Assembly: GCF_023276405.1 (NCBI RefSeq)
Contig: NZ_JALRMO010000001.1
Location: forward strand, 8,595,501 to 8,659,500
Direction of reading: 5' to 3'
Length of the DNA stretch: 64,000 nucleotides
From: Paenibacillus hamazuiensis
Lineage (GTDB): Bacteria > Bacillota > Bacilli > Paenibacillales > NBRC-103111
Under the pieces are notes generated by a model. It was given only the letters and a program-made list of their open reading frames with translations, made no database searches and was not told where the DNA came from. Within the stretch, counting starts at the first letter, position 1; each line of letters opens with the position of its first letter. This document shows positions 61,333 to 64,000 of the stretch, piece by piece. The position numbers and the translations under genes are program-made.

Positions 61333-61471
61333 TATATTCAAGGAAGAACGACCAGCCAGAAAAGCCCTGCCTAACAAGCTGACGCCGGTACTCAAACCGA
61401 GTCAGCTTGTTTCATTTTCTTTACGGGACGGCATTTGTTGTAAAATGCGGACAGTCATACCGGATCGTCCA

Positions 61472-61603
61472 TCACTTTTTTTCTCTTAACCCTTGAATCA
61501 TCAAAAATAAACCGATAATCATTAAACAAACGCCAACTATCGCAATATCGCGAAAATCAGGCAGGTTAAGAAAGTATAATCGCTTTGCAAAACATGATAG
61601 CAG
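61472..61603 (-). CDS. Possible small membrane peptide (43 residues)
   Basis: A minus-strand frame ending at TGA 61474-61472 reads F-L-N-L-P-D-F-R-D-I-A-I-V-G, then a hydrophobic run (C-L-M-I-I-G-L-F-L-M-I) and a basic end (G-L-R-E-K-K). It has the look of a one-pass membrane peptide with N-in/C-out or reverse topology, but the only start-like codon is a CTG at 61603 behind AAGGGG; no ATG/GTG/TTG is available. It might be a fragment. It is the only content I see between the malate synthase terminator and the next permease. Confidence 0.25.
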   Translation of the reverse strand: MLSCFAKRLYFLNLPDFRDIAIVGVCLMIIGLFLMIQGLREKK

Positions 61604-61736
61604 CCTCTGTTTCCCCTTATTCTATAGGCCCCTATGCGTTTGGTTCGATTCGTACTATTGCCGGTAGCGGGTTTGAAAATTTATGATATGAAGCGTGATC
61701 GATCCGCACAGTATGAATTCAGTCAGGGGGACGACG

Positions 61737-62699
61737 ATGAAGGAATCGCAAGTAAACCGGTTGCAATTAAGTCACAATAAGTTCATTCTAAAGAAGTCTT
61801 TGTTCGTTCGGGATGTCATCCGGGATCGCTGGCTGTACGCGATCTTATTACCCGGATTTCTTTATTTTGTCATCTTTAAATATGTACCGATGGCAGGGTT
61901 GGCGATGGCGTTTGAGGACTATAAACCCCATCTCGGTTTTATGGGCAGTCCTTGGGTCGGGTTCAAGCATTTTGAACGTTTCTTCACAGAGCCGCAGTTT
62001 TGGGAGCTTTTTCGCAACACGCTTTTGTTAGCCGTATATAATTTGCTGTTTTTCTTTCCGATTCCTATCGTTTTAGCGCTCATGCTGAATGAAGTCCGGA
62101 ATCAGGTGTTCAAACGGTTTGCGCAGACGCTGCTTTATTTGCCCCATTTTGTTTCCTGGGTCGTTGCGGTAGGCATTTTTTACATTTTATTTACGACCGA
62201 AGGCGGAATTGTAAACGAATACATTCGTCAGTTGGGGCTGGAGAAAATTCCGTTCCTGCTGAGCGAGGACTGGTTCAGACCGATGATTATCGGCCAATCC
62301 ATTTGGAAGGAAGCCGGTTGGGGGACCATTATTTTTCTTGCCGCGCTCTCCGGGGTGGATCTTCAGCTGTATGAAGCGGCCCGCATGGACGGGGCAGGCC
62401 GCTGGCGCCAGCTCTGGCACATTACGCTGCCCGCCATTCGCAGCACGGTCGTTATTTTGTTTATTCTTCGCTTAGGCAGCTTTCTCGATACGGGCTTCGA
62501 GCACATCTTCTTGATGCTGAATTCCATGAACCGGGAAGTCGGGGAAGTGTTCGATACGTATGTTTACACGAAAGGTTTGACACAAGGCCAGTACAGCTAC
62601 AGCGCCGCGGTAGGATTGTTTAAGTCCCTGGTAGGGCTCGTCCTCGTGCTGCTGTCCAATTGGATTGCGAAAAAATTCGGCGAGGAAGGCGTTTATTAA
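61737..62699 (+). CDS. Sugar ABC transporter permease, LplB type
   Basis: 320 residues from ATG 61737 (CAGGGGGA upstream); the frame could be read from a GTG at 61695. Six membrane segments; EAA loop Y-E-A-A-R-M-D-G-A-G near residue 212. First channel subunit of a third importer in this window. There is no regulon-1 or regulon-2 operator in front of it, so its control is separate. Confidence 0.9.
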   Translation: MKESQVNRLQLSHNKFILKKSLFVRDVIRDRWLYAILLPGFLYFVIFKYVPMAGLAMAFEDYKPHLGFMGSPWVGFKHFERFFTEPQFWELFRNTLLLAVYNLLFFFPIPIVLALMLNEVRNQVFKRFAQTLLYLPHFVSWVVAVGIFYILFTTEGGIVNEYIRQLGLEKIPFLLSEDWFRPMIIGQSIWKEAGWGTIIFLAALSGVDLQLYEAARMDGAGRWRQLWHITLPAIRSTVVILFILRLGSFLDTGFEHIFLMLNSMNREVGEVFDTYVYTKGLTQGQYSYSAAVGLFKSLVGLVLVLLSNWIAKKFGEEGVY

Positions 62700-62721
62700 A
62701 GCTTGAAGAGGTGACTCACAC

Positions 62722-63603
62722 ATGCCAACAGAAGACAAAAATTGGAGCAATCGATTGTTTCACACGCTGAATTATTCCGCATTGCTTCTGGTTTCGATTA
62801 TCATGTTTATTCCCTTCCTGTACATCGTCTCCGTGTCGTTTGCCGCGCCGGAGGAAGTTGTCAAGGGCGGTTTGCTGCTCTTCCCGACCCACTTTACGCT
62901 GGGGGCTTATAAATATATTTTTTCAACGGATACGATGGTCCGCAGCATCCTGGTTTCGATATATATTACGGTATTCGGCACGTTCATCAATCTGCTGCTG
63001 ACCTCGCTTACGGCCTATCCGCTGGCAAAAGGGTACTTGCGGGGGCGCCGGACTTTTCTGATTATGGTGTTGATTACGATGCTGTTTAGCGGAGGAATGA
63101 TCCCGACTTATTTTGTCGTCAAGGCCTTCGGGATGATCGACACCTACTGGTCCTTAATGATTCCGGGAGCGATCAGCGCGTTTAATTTGATCGTTCTGAA
63201 AAACTTTTTTCAGCAAATACCCGACGGGTTGGAGGATTCGGCCAAAATCGACGGCTGCCACGACATAGGCATTTTGTTTCGCATCGTCATCCCTTTATCT
63301 ATGCCGGCCATGGCCACCTTCGGACTTTTCTATGCGGTAGGACACTGGAATGCGTTCTTTAATGCGATTATGTATATCAACGATTCCCAGAAGTTCCCCG
63401 TACAGGTCATATTGAGGCAAATTATCATATTGTCGCAGGACCAAATCGGTGATACGGCGTCGCAGCAGGACCCGACCGACTATTTGCCGCAGACGATTCG
63501 TATGGCGTCGATCGTAATTGCGACGATCCCGATTGCGCTGGTGTATCCGTTTTTGCAGAAGCATTTTGCCAAAGGGGTGCTTTTGGGTTCGGTCAAAGGT
63601 TAA
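62722..63603 (+). CDS. Sugar ABC transporter permease, YtcP type
   Basis: 293 residues, six membrane segments, EAA loop E-D-S-A-K-I-D-G-C-H near residue 173, C-terminus G-V-L-L-G-S-V-K-G. Partner of the preceding permease, with 22 bases between the genes (GAAGAGGTG upstream). Confidence 0.92.
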   Translation: MPTEDKNWSNRLFHTLNYSALLLVSIIMFIPFLYIVSVSFAAPEEVVKGGLLLFPTHFTLGAYKYIFSTDTMVRSILVSIYITVFGTFINLLLTSLTAYPLAKGYLRGRRTFLIMVLITMLFSGGMIPTYFVVKAFGMIDTYWSLMIPGAISAFNLIVLKNFFQQIPDGLEDSAKIDGCHDIGILFRIVIPLSMPAMATFGLFYAVGHWNAFFNAIMYINDSQKFPVQVILRQIIILSQDQIGDTASQQDPTDYLPQTIRMASIVIATIPIALVYPFLQKHFAKGVLLGSVKG

Positions 63604-63663
63604 TTTTTCTTCTTTGGCATTCACCGTTTTATATATTATATTGAGTCTTGGAGGGGTACGGAA

Positions 63664-64000
63664 ATGAAAAAACGATTCAGTGTTTTGGCGGTTTCCTTGC
63701 TGACGGCGGCTGCGCAGTTAACGGGCTGCGCAGCCGGGAACGGCACGGCAAATGTGCCGGCGCAGGATGAACAACAGCAGCTCGAGGTGACGATAGCCAC
63801 ACCCCAAATAGGGGAAGCGCCGAAAAAAGGCAATGAAATCGAGCAGGCTATCGAAAAATATACGAATACCAAGCTGAACATTCAATGGATACCGGCCGCC
63901 GCGTTCGAAGATAAGAAAAACATCATGCTGGCATCCAGCGAATTGCCCAAAGCGTTTAAAATTACATGGAATGCCACTACGTTAAACGCCATTCAATCGG
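63664..64000 (+). CDS. Extracellular sugar-binding lipoprotein, partial (cut by window end)
   Basis: The ATG at 63664 has GGAGGGG upstream. The N-terminus is a lipoprotein signal (K-K-R, hydrophobic core, lipobox L-T-G-C at about 20-23), followed by a Gln/Asp-rich linker and the start of an SBP family 1 lobe (E-K-Y-T-N-T-K-L-N-I-Q-W). 112 residues are visible; the rest lies outside. Third gene of the importer operon. Confidence 0.88.
   Translation, partial: MKKRFSVLAVSLLTAAAQLTGCAAGNGTANVPAQDEQQQLEVTIATPQIGEAPKKGNEIEQAIEKYTNTKLNIQWIPAAAFEDKKNIMLASSELPKAFKITWNATTLNAIQS

Overview
The window looks like chromosome of a Gram-positive, spore-former-type Bacillota, most likely Paenibacillaceae (Paenibacillus/Cohnella-like). 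The clues are three LplB/YtcP-type sugar ABC importers with lipoprotein binding proteins and no local ATPase gene, YesM/YesN-type sensor-regulator pairs and an AraC-type membrane regulator, a giant SLH-anchored glycosidase, strong AGGAGG ribosome binding sites with frequent GTG/TTG starts, and U-tract terminators. No rRNA, tRNA or CRISPR array was seen. This assignment is inference from gene content; no database search was possible.

Layout. 1-5 kb: two Gfo/Idh/MocA oxidoreductases (the first cut by the window edge), a sugar-phosphate isomerase/epimerase-like TIM barrel, an M20 amidohydrolase and an MFS exporter, then the 3' stump of a GH3 beta-glucosidase. 5.9-9 kb: a minus-strand OmpR-type two-component system, a VOC protein and a very GC-rich DUF6223-like membrane protein. 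9.1-11.7 kb: helD. 12-19 kb: a sugar importer operon (permease, permease, lipoprotein, membrane AraC regulator, tiny ORF, beta-propeller glycosidase). 19-27 kb: a plastic region with an FMN-dependent 2-hydroxyacid oxidase, three gene relics (esterase, methyltransferase, truncated AAA ATPase), a long imperfect hairpin, a complete IS1182-like element inserted in a terminator hairpin, a GNAT and a secreted beta-propeller-like protein. 27.1-30.5 kb: an AT-rich, probably acquired cassette of GntR regulator, anion permease and amidohydrolase with four copies of one operator. 30.5-31.4 kb: a recombination scar.

31.4-61.3 kb holds two interleaved regulons. Regulon 1 is marked by the 16-nt operator TTGTAA(G/A)CGAATACAA or its close variant. 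It lies before a YesM/YesN system, an S-layer-anchored enzyme with two tandem glycosidase domains, and a sugar ABC importer, which is followed by intracellular glycosidases, LrgA/LrgB, a D-2-hydroxyacid dehydrogenase and a GarR-like reductase. Regulon 2 is marked by three promoters of identical geometry: TTGAC(A/G)-N17-GA(A/T)(A/T)AT, 18 nt, then GAAC-N3-GTTC-N8-GAAC. It covers malic enzyme+SDR, the GlcE-GlcF-GlcD glycolate oxidase, and FAH-family hydrolase+malate synthase G.

Taken together these enzymes can form a route in which an SDR and an FAH hydrolase make glycolate plus pyruvate from a 3-deoxy sugar acid, GlcDEF oxidises glycolate to glyoxylate, malate synthase G condenses it with acetyl-CoA, and malic enzyme returns pyruvate. 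LrgAB, homologous to the plant plastid glycolate/glycerate transporter, sits close by. This is the most interesting system in the window; its substrate and its regulator, which is not encoded here, are unknown. 61.7-64 kb starts a third sugar ABC importer, cut by the window end.
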